A stretch of 64,000 nucleotides of DNA from Raphanus sativus (GCF_000801105.2 NC_079514.1:17462293-17526292), one strand, 5' to 3'; counted from the stretch's first letter, positions 1-11,778 are shown. Notes: generated from the letters alone by a model not told the origin. Translations and numbers: made by a program.

Positions 1-449
1 ATACAGTTTATGCTAAATACTGATCAGCCTTGAAACTGATAAACCTGAATCTGATAACCCTAAAATCCGTGTGCTATCTTTATACATACAACTTTGAAAC
101 TGATTCATTGAAATTCATGCTTGAAATCTATATTCTAGTATTGCTAAAATCAGCCTTGAAACTGATTGAGTGATTAATAAATCTTATTGCTAGTCTTGCT
201 AAAATCCATTGATTGTTAAACCCTAATTGCATGATTAATTGAATCCGTTTTTGCTAGTCTTGATAAACCATAATATTATGAGCACATAGAAATAGTATTG
301 CTGAGACTTGCTAGAAATTGACTAATTGATTAAATGCCTTTAAGATTGATAGTTTCATTGTTCTCACAAAGTTGAAATCCGAATTGATTGTTTTTAAGAG
401 TAAGGCCGCATGAAAATATATCTAAATATTGAGTGATATATGATTTGAG
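1..449 (+). other. Copia-type retrotransposon leader (untranslated)
   Basis: No open frame is seen. The stretch is built of loose repeats of phrases like CCTTGAAACTGAT and TTGCTAGTCTTG and runs straight into a Copia gag start at 450. This suits the leader between a 5' LTR and gag. The LTR itself would lie left of the window, so the assignment rests on position only. Confidence 0.45.
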
Positions 450-1135
450 ATGTCGAAAATCAACTTGGATTTTGCTGACCTAAATCTGTTTGGAGATAAT
501 TATTTACAGTGGGAATTGGATACAAATATTATTCTAAAGTCAAAAGGATTTGGTGAATGTATCGGCAGAAGGCAATAATGCCAATGAGAAAGATTGATAC
601 AGGGAAATATTAATTATTCACCATCATTTTATTGAAAGTCTCAAAGATCAGTATTTGACAATTGAGAATCCTCTAGATCTTTGGACATAATTAATTCAAA
701 TCGAGATATGATCACCAAAGAAAGGTGTTATTACCAAAAGCGATGGAGGAATCACAGAATCCAGGACTACAAGTCCGTGGATGAGTCTATTGCTAGCAAA
801 AGAATTGAAACCTCCTGGATCAACCCCATTACCTGAAGCCAATAAGGCCGCAAAGGAAAAGAAAGAATCCAAAGAATCTAACCACGTCCAGGATGATAGA
901 CCACACGTCCATGGCCGTGGAGGGTGGAAAAGACGTGGCCATGGCCACTATTATACATTTGACCGTGGGAACCACTATGGCAAAGGCCATGGGTATCAAC
1001 CTAATTTGAGCCGTGGTCGAGGCAGAGCCCGTGGTATATCCTTTAAACCACAAAGCTTGACCACATCAGTGTGCCATAGATGTGGAATGGGGAACCATTG
1101 TGCTAAGATATGTAGGACTCCCAAATCAAACTCAA
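450..1135 (+). pseudogene. Copia (Ty1) gag remnant with CCHC zinc knuckle
   Basis: Translation from the ATG at 450 gives MSKINLDFADLNLFGDNYLQ, the usual N-terminus of plant Copia gag (DUF4219/UBN2 type). The frame then breaks with several stops. Near 780 the frame jumps from the mid-gag DYKSVDE motif directly to LLLAKELKPPGSTPLPEAN, so the central part of gag is deleted. An open stretch from 781 carries basic G/R/H-rich sequence and a CCHC knuckle (CHRCGMGNHCAKIC, about 1072-1113). Protease, integrase and RT are absent, because the gypsy element starts immediately afterwards. It is a non-functional relic; the family call is secure and the subfamily is unknown. Confidence 0.75.
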
Positions 1136-1155
1136 ATTTCGCAACGGCGCCAATT

Positions 1156-2538
1156 TGATGTTAGGAGTTTTGAGGCTCCTAAGTCAAATGATAGTATAGT
1201 AGAAGATGTTGTCGAACCAGATCTGAGTGATTTAAAATCAGAGAGAATGCAAGTATTTGCCTAATCTAAGTGCAACCAGTGATTTGATGAATTATAAACT
1301 AATGATTAAAGCTAATGCAAAACAGTAAAATGATACTCTTAAGCTATTGGAAAGGAGAACTCATGGGTATAGGGATTTAGACCTTGGGTGATCAGGTTTC
1401 GATCTTAGGAATGCAAATGATAAATCAAACTATCAACCTTAAGCCTAGACACAATTCTAAGCAAGCTCTATGTCTAGATGAATACTCATTTGCTAACATA
1501 TCTCAAACATCAAATGCCTTTTGTTGAATAACATGCAAGCAATCATTACTAACAAGTCTATTAGCTATCTTAGCATCTTTAACAACAAATGTCTTTGGCA
1601 AAGTACACTAAAAGCCTAGGAGAGTTGACTCAGGCATTTCATCAAACACCTGTCGGGTGAGAAATGCCTAGAGATAACCCTTTGAGTGGCCTACTCAAAT
1701 GATGCATTAAGATCACTCTACTAGCAAGGAACAAGTATGATCTATACCTAAAACATCCTAGAACTAGCCTAATCACCCTTAGTCACCCTAACCCATGAAT
1801 CCAAAAGGTGATTACTCACTAATCTCCATGATTTCTCTTAAACCCATGATGGATTTCAGATTAATCATGTAGAGAAATAGATGAGAGATCACAAGAACAA
1901 TAACAAATCAAGCCAAAAAGAGATGTTTTTCTTGAGAGAGTTTGTGTTCTTCAATAGATAAAAGATATTTTTCTCCTTGGATTACAAAAGTATCAATATG
2001 ATCTTCAGAAAACCTAATGGTTCCCTTTTAAAATGTCTAAAATACCCTTTTAAAATGTCTAAATTCGAGCAAGTAAATGACTTGACCCGGGTAGGAATCG
2101 ATGTCGACAACCCGAGTCAGCCAACCAGAGTCGTCTCGCCGTTCAGCTTCTTCTCCGTGCGCGCGGGTAAGGGAACCCGAGTCAGCCAACCCGAGTCGCC
2201 TCGCCGTCCAGCTTCTGCTCCATGCGCCCGGGTAAGGTATCCCGAGCACTCCAACCCGAGTCGACCAATGGTGAGGCCTGCGCCCGGGTAAGCTATCCCG
2301 GGTCATTCTACCCGGGTCCGACTCATCCAACTTCATGTGTGGCTTGACTAAACTCCATTCTTCACCCCAATTTGGATCACAAAGTTCCCAAACATCTCCA
2401 GTCAATCCTTAAGACACTCCAGCACCTGATAAAGACATATGAATGCACTATGGATCCGAAAGATGCCTAATACCTAATCTACATGATCATTATGAACAAG
2501 AAATGATGGTTAAAACCATGAAAATATGCAAGATATCA
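1156..2538 (-). repeat. 3' LTR of the Athila-like element
   Basis: Nearly identical to the LTR at 6872-8123 but 131 bp longer. The extra segment lies at about 1297-1428 between two AAACTA words, so the other copy probably lost it by deletion between short repeats. The right half has a GC-rich patch (about 2080-2320) of imperfect repeats built on CCCGAGTC and CCCGGGTA, which makes chance open frames on both strands. Outside its left edge the DNA still resembles the element's own leader, including a primer-site-like sequence. Confidence 0.85.
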
Positions 2539-2550
2539 ACTCCCCCAAAC
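2539..2550 (-). other. Polypurine tract of the Athila-like element
   Basis: On the minus strand, GTTTGGGGGAGT immediately precedes the first base of the 3' LTR. This is the expected position and composition of a plus-strand primer tract and it fixes the LTR boundary. Confidence 0.75.
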
Positions 2551-4260
2551 TTGTCCTTTACTTGTCCTCAAGTGAACTTTCTAGGACTCATTGGGAAGAG
2601 GTTTGAAAGTGGAAGCTCATAGCCAAGAGAAACACACAAGCACTCGCTTCAACATAAGAATTCAGCACGAGCACACTCTCTCTTATTATCCTCCAGCTTC
2701 TCTAGGCCTATCTCAACTCAACATTATTCATTCACACATTCAATTCAGCCAACTCTCACATTCATTAAGCAATACAACAAGCGAGCTCTATGCAAATGGT
2801 CAATTGGTCCAAGTCATTTGGGTAAGGGAAGGCTTTTTTCATTCTAGTGATCAAGGGGCTCACAACTCATTATCTTCAAGGTTTCACTCTCAAAACAAGT
2901 AGCCTTGACATTGCACATAATATATCTAAGAAAGGGATCAACTAATGCATACAATGCTCAATCTTCATTGTTCTACCCTTTTTCAAACATACAAGTGACA
3001 CAATTATTCCCCAAGTTACACCCATCTCACATCTCTCACCCAAAAAATCTCAAGAACACATCCACAAACTCTTTAATCAAGGGAAAGACTTAAACTTTTA
3101 AAACACAACCTCTAAACTCATTCTCACTTGCTAGCCCCCTTTTCTCTATCTCTTTTTTTTTTCGGTTTATTTTTTTATTTTATTTTATTTGGGGGCCAAG
3201 ACTTTCATAACTTTGAGCTAGAGGTTTATACAATTCCCAATAAGACAATTAAGCACAAGAGTTCATTCATTCCCATTCAACTTTCAAGTTCCCAAGTCAA
3301 ACTTTACAACACTCACCCCCACCTATGGCTAGACAATATGGTATCCAATCTAGCAAGAATGAAGACTGAGCATTGTCGTTCCCAATACTCTCAAGATTAT
3401 GCACATGTAAGACTTTCCGAAAAAGGCCCCACTCAACAATCAATTAAGGCTTAAAAGGAGGAGAGGGTTTTAGGGAGTGGAGTGCCACTAGAGATTGTCA
3501 AAAAGATCGGTATAAAAGGCGCGACAATTCTAGTGTGTATATCCATGACTTAGCACACAAGGGACCATGAGCAAGAAATTAGGTTCATTCAGTTCATTCA
3601 AGGTGATTGAGTTTCAGGGAGAGCTTTCAAGGCACAAAGCTTACAAGGTTTTCAAGAGAGGTGCATGAACTATACAAGGCTAGACATGTGCTCTCTACAA
3701 GGCATTTTAAATCATTGCTCCCAAAGCAAATGAATGCAACTTATATGCTCTAGACTCTCCTAGAAGTGCAAATGATGCAAACTAAATGATTCTTTTTGTG
3801 TTTTTCAAATTTTTTTTTTTTTTTGGTTTTTCTATGCAAATAAGAATGTAATATGCAATGCATGAGACTCAAAATCATCATAACAAACATGATCAAATGC
3901 TTGGCACCTCCCCCACACTTAAATCACACAGTCTCTGTGTGAGTGAGGTACCCAATGAAATTCTAAAATGCAAAGAAAAACTGGGAGAAGGGAAGTTTCC
4001 AGTTACCTGAGACGGGAGCGAGGTGGAGGGGTCGCTGTGGGCAAGTTGCTCCCAGCTGGAGCGACTTCTCTCCCTCGCTCCATGACCTCGCTCTGATGTC
4101 CGATTTTCTGCTCCACACCTGCAGACAACTTCATTTTTCCATTGTTTTATGCAGTAAGATGAAAATGTAAATACTAATGCAATATATACAAGGATACTCA
4201 TGGGACTTCCTCCCAAGTGAGCTTGTTTTAAGTCTCTAGCTTAACTTTGCCTCCTTTGGA
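2551..4260 (-). other. Non-coding internal region of the Athila-like element
   Basis: Between the protease frame and the purine tract nothing resembles pol or env on either strand. There are T- and A-rich runs (about 3157-3190 and 3808-3823) and only short chance frames. In full-length Athila elements this side would hold the rest of pol and an envelope-like frame; here they are missing rather than mutated beyond recognition. Confidence 0.6.
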
Positions 4261-4575
4261 TCAGGCTGGAGTAGGTGCAGAAAGTGAAGTTAACACCCCA
4301 TCTTCCTCAGGTGGTAGCTCACCAAGGTGATCATCAGATGGAGGGCCCATTTCTTCAATGATGAAGGCTTGTCCAAACACAGTTGTGTTCCTCATTTTCT
4401 CCTTGATGTCAAAGTGGAGGATGTTCTCCTTACCCAAATGGAGGTCAATTTTGCCTTCTTTCACATTCACAATAGCTCCTGCTGTAGCTAAGAATGGCCT
4501 TCCAAGAATCAATGGGTCTTGAGCCTCCTCACCCATTTCAAGCACCAAAATCTGTAGGTATCTCATACCCTCCAA
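4261..4575 (-). pseudogene. C-terminal part of the gypsy protease in a shifted frame
   Basis: This minus-strand frame contains [20 protein letters not shown], the flap/C-terminal signature of Athila-type proteases ([12 protein letters not shown]). The upstream gag frame ends at about 4540 with the residues that normally precede this motif, so a single indel near 4545-4560 separates them. The frame ends in [17 protein letters not shown] with no sign of RT following. A programmed shift cannot be excluded by eye, but no slippery heptamer stands out and a plain frameshift is more likely. Confidence 0.7.
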
Positions 4576-6757
4576 TCTTCACAGGGAGGTTCTCTAGGAT
4601 GCCCACATGGTACTTCACTGAACGATCAGCCAACACCAGAGAGAGTCTACACTTCTTGTATTGAGTGAAGCCAAGCTTCTTTGCCACATACAAAGGCATC
4701 AAGCTGACACTAGCTCCCAAATCGCAGAGACATTTCTCAAATACCATAGGTCCAAGAGCACAAGGTAGTGTGAAGCATCCTGGATCTTCTAGCTTCTCTG
4801 GAGCATCAAGCCTCTGAATGATGGCATTGCACTCATGACTCATAACCATCATGCCCTCCATCTCTTTCTTCTTAGCAGCTACAACATCTTTCAAGAACTT
4901 GTTGTATTGAGGAATCAGCATGAAAGCATCAATGATGGGAACTGTAACCTGAGCTTCACTCATCTGCTTCTCAAACAAAGCCTTGTACTTCTGTAGCAGC
5001 TGCTTCTTGAATCTACCAGGGAATGGAAGCTTGGGTTCATAGGGAGGAGGGACAGAAGAGCTCTCACCTGCTGGAGCAGCAGACTCACCATCTTTTGTTG
5101 TCTTCTTCTCTTCTCCAACCTTTCCTTTACCCTTATCTTTCTCAATCTTCTCCAAGATCTCATCATCTGTCTTCTCATCAACAATGACCACTTCATCATC
5201 TAGATTGATGGCTACCTCCTCACCTTGTTTCTCAGCATCTTTGGTGAGGGTTCTAGGAGGTAACTGCTTACCACTCCTGAGTGTGACAGCTTTTGCTTCC
5301 TTGGGGTTTTGATCAGATTTTCCAGGTAGAGATCCTGGCTGGCGATTCTGGTGGGTGCTCATGAAAGCAAACTGATTCTCCAAATTCTTGACAGAAGAAG
5401 CAAGGTGGGAGAATTTGTTGTTGAGCTCATTGTAGCTCCCATCAATCTTGGAGTGAAGGTTCTTCAGCTCATATCCCACATGTTTCTCACTTCTAGTCTG
5501 AGACTCTAAGATATGTTTCAGTAAGGCATCAGTGCTGCTCTCTTGAGGGGCAGAGGAGCTAGGAGAGGGGTTTTGCTGAGGCTGATAGTTGCTCTGCTGG
5601 TTGTTTCTAGGCTGATAACCACTCTGTTGGTTGTTTGAATAGGGCTTCTGTTGGTAGTTGTTGTACTGAAAGTTGGGTTCCTTCTTGTACCAGCTACCAT
5701 TGCTGTTAATGAAACACAATTCTTCTTGCCCTTCCAAACCCTCAACCTCATTGACAGTAGGAGGTATCTCCTGGCTTGGGTTGCCAACAAAGTTCACCTG
5801 CGCTTGTGTGGCCCTATCAGCAAGGAGTGTGTCAATCTTCTCCTGGAGAGCCTTTATCTCATTCCTTGTGTGCTTGTCATCCCCTCTACTGCTTCTGTCA
5901 TGGTCTCCACTGTAGACTGCATCACTCTTAACCATGTTGTCAACCAGAGCCTCTGCTTCTTCCTCAGTTCTCCCCAAAAAGAACCCATTGCTAGCTGTAT
6001 CCAGTCTGGCTCTGTACTTAGGAAGAGCACCTCTGTAGAATGTGCTCAGCAAGTTCTCCTTAGAGAATCCATGGTGTGGGCACTGAGCTTGGTAACCATT
6101 GAATCTCTCCCAAGCTTCACTGAATCCTTCCAAGTTTTTCTGTTGGAAGCTGGAGATTTCATTCTTCAACTTAGCAGTTCTTGAGGTAGAGAAGAACTTC
6201 TCTAAAAATGCCCTTTTGCAGTCTTCCCAAGTGGTGATGGAGTCACTTGGTAGAGACTTCTCCCACTGACGTGCCTTATCCCCCAAATAGAAAGGGAATA
6301 ACTTGAGCTTTAAGGCATCCTCTGACACACCATTAGTCTTTGACATACCACAGTAGCTGTCAAACTTATCCAAGTGATCGAATGGGTCCTCCACAGCCAG
6401 ACCATGATACTTGTTGTTCTCTATGCAGTTTAGCAGTCCTGACTTGATCTCAAAGTTGTTAGCAGCCACAGCTGGTGCTCGGATTCCAAGTCTAGGACCA
6501 TGGATGTTGGGGCGGTCATAAGTGCCAATGGGGCGAGCTAGTCGCTGTTGGGGCCCTTGTGGAACATTGTTTACTCCATTGGGGTTCAGAGGATTTTGTG
6601 GATCAGCCATCTCAGCTTCCTGTGTCTGCAGTAAAGCTTGTTGCTCTTCTTCTCTTCTTTTTCTAGCACACTCTCTCTCTAAAGCTCTGATGTCTGCGGC
6701 TCTTGGAACAAGGTTTGATGTACCTTTGCTCCTCAAGTTCATACACCTGAAAATCAC
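4538..6757 (-). CDS. gag: Gag with N-terminal half of an aspartic protease (Athila-like)
   Basis: An uninterrupted 739-residue frame. After a basic N-terminus it holds a retrotransposon gag domain (about residues 105-300) including [33 protein letters not shown] and [20 protein letters not shown], as in Athila Gag. A Q/N/P-rich linker and a charged, lysine-rich stretch follow. Near the C-terminus the protease active-site motif appears as [10 protein letters not shown], where Athila-type proteins usually have DLG plus a hydrophobic context. The frame ends at [10 protein letters not shown]. The next protease motifs continue in another frame at 4261-4575. Gag packages element RNA in the cytoplasm. 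The long open frame suggests either recent activity or selection on gag. Confidence 0.85.
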   Translation of the reverse strand: MIFRCMNLRSKGTSNLVPRAADIRALERECARKRREEEQQALLQTQEAEMADPQNPLNPNGVNNVPQGPQQRLARPIGTYDRPNIHGPRLGIRAPAVAANNFEIKSGLLNCIENNKYHGLAVEDPFDHLDKFDSYCGMSKTNGVSEDALKLKLFPFYLGDKARQWEKSLPSDSITTWEDCKRAFLEKFFSTSRTAKLKNEISSFQQKNLEGFSEAWERFNGYQAQCPHHGFSKENLLSTFYRGALPKYRARLDTASNGFFLGRTEEEAEALVDNMVKSDAVYSGDHDRSSRGDDKHTRNEIKALQEKIDTLLADRATQAQVNFVGNPSQEIPPTVNEVEGLEGQEELCFINSNGSWYKKEPNFQYNNYQQKPYSNNQQSGYQPRNNQQSNYQPQQNPSPSSSAPQESSTDALLKHILESQTRSEKHVGYELKNLHSKIDGSYNELNNKFSHLASSVKNLENQFAFMSTHQNRQPGSLPGKSDQNPKEAKAVTLRSGKQLPPRTLTKDAEKQGEEVAINLDDEVVIVDEKTDDEILEKIEKDKGKGKVGEEKKTTKDGESAAPAGESSSVPPPYEPKLPFPGRFKKQLLQKYKALFEKQMSEAQVTVPIIDAFMLIPQYNKFLKDVVAAKKKEMEGMMVMSHECNAIIQRLDAPEKLEDPGCFTLPCALGPMVFEKCLCDLGASVSLMPLYVAKKLGFTQYKKCRLSLVLADRSVKYHVGILENLPVKIGGYEIPTDFGA

Positions 6758-6855
6758 AAAGATGTGAAGAAGAGAATCATTAACTTACAAAAATAAAAAT
6801 GACTTAGTCTCAAGCAAATGACTAAATCTCAATGTTTAAATCAAACTCAGAATTT

Positions 6856-6868
6856 GGCAACGGCGCCA
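6856..6868 (-). other. Primer-binding site, tRNA-Asp type
   Basis: On the minus strand TGGCGCCGTTGCC lies 3 nt after the end of the 5' LTR. This is the primer site typical of plant Athila-type elements and orients the element on the minus strand. A near-copy lies at 1140-1152, outside the other LTR. Confidence 0.8.
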
Positions 6869-6871
6869 ATT

Positions 6872-8123
6872 TGATGTTAGGAGTTTTGAGGCTCCTAAGT
6901 CAAATGATAGTATAGTAGAAGATGTTGTCGAACCAGATCTGAGTGATTTAAAATCAGAGAGAATGCAAGTATTTGCCTAATCTAAGTGCAACCAGTGATT
7001 TGATGAATTATAAACTATCAACCTTAAGCCTAGACACAATTCTAAGCAAGCTCTATGTCTAGATGAATACTCATTTGCTAACATATCTCAAACATCAAAT
7101 GCCTTTTGTTGAATAACATGCAAGCAATCATTACTAACAAGTCTATTAGCCATCTTAGCATCTTTAACAACAAATGTCTTTGGCAAAGTACACTAAAAGC
7201 CTAAGAGAGTTGACTCAGGCATTTCATCAAACACCTGTCGGGTGAGAAATGCCTAGAGATCACCCTTTGAGTGGCCTACTCAAATGATGCATTAAGATCA
7301 CTCTACTAGCAAGGAACAAGTATGATCTATACCTAAAACATCCTAGAACTAGCCTAATCACCCTTAGTCACCCTAATCCATGAATCCAAAAGGTGATTAC
7401 TCACTAATCTCCATGATTTCTCTTAAACCCATGATGGATTTCAGATTAATCATGTAGAGAAATAGATGAGAGATCACAAGAACAATAACAAATCAAGCCA
7501 AAAAGAGATGTTTTTCTTGAGAGAGTTTGTGTTCTTCAATAGATAAAAGATATTTTTCTCCTTGGATTACAAAAGTATCAATATGATCTTCAGAAAACCT
7601 AATGGTTCCCTTTTAAAATGTCTAAAATACCCTTTTAAAATGTCTAAATTCGAGCAAGTAAATGACTTGACCCGGGTAGGAATCGATGTCGACAACCCGA
7701 GTCAGCCAACCAGAGTCGTCTCGCCGTCCAGCTTCTTCTCCGTGCGCGCGGGTAAGGGAACCCGAGTCAGCCAACCCGAGTCGCCTCGCCGTCCAGCTTC
7801 TGCTCCATGCGCCCGGGTAAGGTATCCCGAGCACTCCAACCCGAGTCGGCCAATGGTGAGGCCTGCGCCCGGGTAAGCTATCCCGAGTCATTCTACCCGG
7901 GTCCGACTCATCCAACTTCATGTGTGGCTTGACTAAACTCCATTCTTCACCCCAATTTGGATCACAAAGTTCCCAAACATATCCAGTCAATCCTTAAAAC
8001 ACTCCAGCACCTGATAAAGACATATGAATGTACTATGGATCCTAAAGATGCCTAATACCTAATCTACATGATCATTATGAACAAGAAATGATGGTTAAAA
8101 CCATGAAAATATGCAAGATATCA
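6872..8123 (-). repeat. 5' LTR of the Athila-like element
   Basis: Direct repeat of 1156-2538 with only scattered substitutions outside a 131-bp deletion, so the two copies have diverged little since insertion. It ends with GATATCA at 8123. A promoter is expected here on general grounds, but I see no unambiguous TATA box to mark. Confidence 0.85.
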
Positions 8124-8525
8124 TATTACCATAGTTAGTTTAGTCAAATATCAGGTTTCTAGAGTTCAATTTTCAAGAAAACAAAATATGATAAAATTAA
8201 TAATAATCCATAGAAAAATAATGAAAAGAAATTAAATGTTTAGTATATTGTTTCATTTTAAAATAAATTAACAAAAATAGGTTAATATATGAATAGTACA
8301 ATTACATCAAATTATATCAAATTATAAAATTTTAATATAATATTATGTATAAATAAAAAACTTATTATCAAACATCTATATTATAAAACAATATATTCTA
8401 CTCTATATGTAAATTACAAAACATAAAAAATGCATTGGATTCCTTTATAAAATCAGCGGTTTATGAATTTACGTTGAACACAAATTAAATCAAACATCCG
8501 TGTAGGGATGCATGTCAAGTTCTAG
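8124..8525 (+). mobile_element. Helitron 3' end (plus strand), 5' end not found
   Basis: The stretch is AT-rich without open frames. It ends with a short hairpin (CATCC 8495-8499 pairing with GGATG 8506-8510), a 10-bp spacer and CTAG at 8522-8525 followed by T. This is the Helitron 3' signature (hairpin, then CTRR, insertion before T). The 5' terminus may have been lost at the junction with the LTR element at 8123. Confidence 0.55.
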
Positions 8526-8536
8526 TTTACTTATTA

Positions 8537-8565
8537 CTAGATCATAACCCGCTCGACCGAGCGGG
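8537..8565 (-). mobile_element. Helitron 3' terminus (minus strand)
   Basis: Read on the minus strand, an 8-bp GC stem with a 2-nt loop (8548-8565, CCCGCTCG/CGAGCGGG) is followed by TTATGAT, CTAG (8537-8540) and T, a textbook Helitron tail. The element would extend to higher coordinates; I could not find its TC start. It faces the plus-strand tail ending at 8525 only 11 bp away. Confidence 0.7.
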
Positions 8566-10471
8566 AGTCAATTTTTTTTTTTATCTTTGTTTGTACTAAA
8601 TGTTATAAATGATTGCTATGTGTATTAATATAACATTTTGATAAATAACAATGTGTACTAATGTGTTTAAATAAGCAATGTGTTTTAATTACTAAATTTG
8701 ATTTTTAAAATTTATGATAACGTAAAATAGATTTTTTATATATTATTTAAAATATATAGTGCTATATATTTTGTATTTTCAACATTTATCATACAAAATT
8801 TATATTGGAGTATTATTTATAAGAAAAATATGTGTATCATAATATATTTATATATTGTATAAACATATCTACGATTTTTCGTAAAAGGCCATGCGCACCC
8901 GCACAGATTTTATTTTTAAAATGTATTCTATATTGTTTAGTTTTATGTAGTATCGAGTTTGTATAATTCAATTTTGTGTTTAAAGAACAATATCAAAACT
9001 GTCTTTCGTATGTAAAAATAACACTTTGCAAACGCGAGTTGTGTCTTGTAACACAAAATTTGATATAAAACTTATGTTTTTTTGTACATTACGAAGTTTA
9101 ATTTTTAAAAATAATTATTATATAATTTCAAAGTAAATTTTATCTCTCAGGTCAAATATATTTTGTGTGCAATGGTTCAAAGTATTTTGTCGATATATAT
9201 TATATTTCAGCTTGGTTTGTTTTTAGTATTATTGTATATGTATATACTATACAATATTACTATATTCTATACAATATATAAAGCTATGTGTTATTTGTTT
9301 TAGAAAGTAGATTAGGCCAACGTAGTTAAACAATAGTCATATATTTATGTATGTGTCTATGAATTATCTACTTAATGTTATTCGTGCAAATAAAATCAAT
9401 ATGGCCAATGAAAGTATACTGATCAATTTAAAATGAATTGTATAGGATAATTCTAGTACGATTCATATTTTTAGTATTCTTTATTCGTACAAATAAATCT
9501 ATTTTATTTAAATCGACATGTAATAAATGTGAACCATATATAGAATATGGACAAACAGAGGAATTGTATTTAAGGAAATATATCAATGCAAAGTTAGACT
9601 ATGGTACGTATTATATATAAGAAATAAGATATTTAATTTAAATATATGAAGTTCACCTTTAAAATCCACCTAGAAGAAATTGTAATGTTTCTGATTTAAT
9701 AAGATAGATATGATCACCACATGATTTTTCATTTTGTTTCCTCTACATTCACACGATATTAATAATCACTTTAATATGTCACATATCATTTTGATACTCT
9801 AGTTTAAACACATTTAACTCTGATGTTTTATATAGACAAGTGGTCAAAAATAAATGCATTTTATTAACGTATATATCAACCAAATCAATTTTTAGTCATC
9901 TTCAAAAATATAGTTTATTTACCAAAAATAGAAATGTTTCAGGAATTGAGATATATAAGAAGCAATTCTAACATATTTTTTTTTAATTTATTAATCGTAC
10001 AGTACTTTAATAAATCTCTTTCCGTTTTTTTTTCCCAGCATAAAGAGACAAAGAAGCTCATAAAGGTTTCTTCGTTGTCTAAAATATGACTATATGTTCA
10101 ATTTATAGAATCGAGTTAATATACAACTAAATATTGTTAAATAAGATATATCTTGTTTAAGTTTTTCTTTTTGACAAATCATATTTCAATTGGCACATCA
10201 GTTATTACATCATTTCATTTTTGTGACATGAATGACACATTAATTTTACTAACATAGATACTACATATCCAACGATATGTTGATTTTACTAACATAAATG
10301 CCACATGTACAATAACATGATTTTAAATAAAAAATCATTGAAACAAAATGGTCAGTTTATCAAAATAAAGTTATCGAAAATATACACATCAGCACAATTT
10401 AAATTTAAATATAATAATTTTTAAAATAAAAAACAAAACCAATCATAAATTAATAAATGTACCGCATTGAG
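8566..10471. other. AT-rich spacer, no gene seen
   Basis: Poly-T tracts and TATAT words predominate; the only frame above 60 codons (9438-9620) has no recognisable motif. The left part is probably body of the minus-strand Helitron whose tail is at 8537. No coding or RNA gene is supported. Confidence 0.5.
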
Positions 10472-10811
10472 TTTTTTTTAACGCTGATTTATTATGACAT
10501 TGAAACTATGAGAAATATTACATAGACAATTCGACAACCGACAATACTACATGTCTTATGAGATCTACGTCTAACTGCATCATCTGAGCAGTTCTATGAA
10601 GATTCACTCCTGACCAGATTTACTTACACCATATTGAAGATCTCTTGTACATCTTTCTTCCGTAGTCTGCATTAATAAATCGTTCTCTCTGGGACTTGAA
10701 ACCTGGATTTCCTGTAATCTGCAAGAAATTGCATAGTCTGGGATTTGAACCGCTGACCTGGATGTAAAAGCCTTTAAACCTTAACCACTACGCTACGGTG
10801 CTTCCACAAAT
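10472..10811 (-). mobile_element. tRNA-derived SINE
   Basis: The minus strand starts GGAAGCACCGTAGCGTAGTG, containing a pol III A box (TAGCGTAGTGG). About 45 nt later comes a B box (GGTTCAAATCC), as in a tRNA-derived SINE head. A second B-box-like word follows in the body. The element ends in a run of A (plus-strand T tract near 10472). It is about 335 bp. No clear target duplication was found. The tRNA-like head does not fold as a functional tRNA here because anticodon and acceptor arms are not paired. Confidence 0.6.
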
Positions 10812-10822
10812 TATGGTGTGAT

Positions 10823-11500
10823 CATAAATTTTTTGATCTGCAATGAAATGAAAAAGCGAGTGGTCGAGATGTGGAACACAAATAAGTTAAGTGTTTTTTC
10901 TTGTATTAATTGCTTTTAAATAATTTCGTTCTATTTGTTTCATTCACTTTTTAGACCAAACAAAAAGTCTCTTCAAAATATGATTTAATATTTCTCATTT
11001 CTATGAAACAAATTGTTTTAGTTGAGTTTATAAATAATTATATGTAAAAAACATTATTTATATATTATTTTTATAAATACGCTTATGGATGTTATTTTTG
11101 TATCCTATTAAAATATATGACCATTTAAAATTTTGGACCCGCAGCTAAACTTTTGTATCCTATTAATACACAACATAAATTTTCTGATCTGCAATGAAAT
11201 GAAAAAAGAGAGAGGTCGAGATGTGGAACACAAATAAGTTAAATGTTTTTTCTTGTATTAATTGCTTTTAAATAATTTCATTCTATTTGCTTCATTCACT
11301 TTTTAAACCAAACAAAAAATCTCTTCAAAAATATGATTTAATATTTCTCATTTCTATGAAACAAATTGTTTTAGATGAGTTTATAAATAATTATATGTAA
11401 AAAACATTATTTATATATTATTTTTATAAATACGCTTATGGATGTTATTTTTGTATCCTATTAAAATATATGACCATTTAAAATTTTGTATCATATTTTC
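10823..11500. repeat. Tandem direct duplication, unit about 351 bp
   Basis: The segment starting CATAAATTTTTTGATCTGCA at 10823 recurs from 11174 with only a few differences through the shared phrase ending TATGACCATTTAAAATTTTG. The copies are separated by a short join containing GACCCGCAGC. No frame is conserved, so this is non-coding duplication. Confidence 0.85.
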
Positions 11501-11778
11501 AACAAGAAATTATTATTTTTGATATAAATATTTTAGTTTAATTCATGCAGATATTTTTTAAGTGTATAATGCATATTTTAATTGCATGTACTAATAAAAT
11601 TCAGATTATTTATAATTACTTAATAATTTTGCACAATGAAATGTCAAACATATTTTTTTGTCATTAGATACTTTTTTGTTCCATAAAAATAGTTTTTTAG
11701 TGTTTTCACATATATTAACAAAACACATTAAAAATAACTATAATAATTAATAGATGTACTCCCTCCTTTATACAAATG
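11501..11778. other. AT-rich spacer, nothing recognised
   Basis: Low-complexity AT sequence between the tandem duplication and a Helitron tail; no frame or signal noted. Confidence 0.5.

Larger units (their letters stand above)
1156..8123 (-). mobile_element. Athila-like Ty3/gypsy element, gag-protease only (non-autonomous)
   Basis: Two long direct repeats (1156-2538 and 6872-8123) flank a minus-strand gag-protease frame. Read on the minus strand, both LTRs begin TGATATC and end AACATCA. A tRNA-Asp-type primer site lies 3 nt inside the right (5') LTR and a purine tract adjoins the left (3') LTR. The 6968-bp element contains no RT, RNase H, integrase or envelope-like frame. The space between protease and 3' LTR is about 1.7 kb of non-coding DNA. 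It therefore needs enzymes in trans, like the gag-only LTR elements called TR-GAGs. The 5-bp flanks (CAATT left, TATTA right) do not match, so no target-site duplication remains. Confidence 0.85.

Noticed and set aside
1977..2405. Open frames of 104 and 122 codons on both strands, repeated at 7562-7990
   Set aside because: They lie in the GC-rich repeat patch of the LTR, mirror each other on opposite strands and show no domain; both copies exist only because the LTR is duplicated.
5651..6184. 177-codon plus-strand frame
   Set aside because: Antisense shadow of the 739-codon gag frame; no domain.
10735..10811. Possible tRNA gene (A and B boxes)
   Set aside because: The arms do not pair into a cloverleaf and the head continues into a 335-bp A-tailed body, so a SINE is the better reading.
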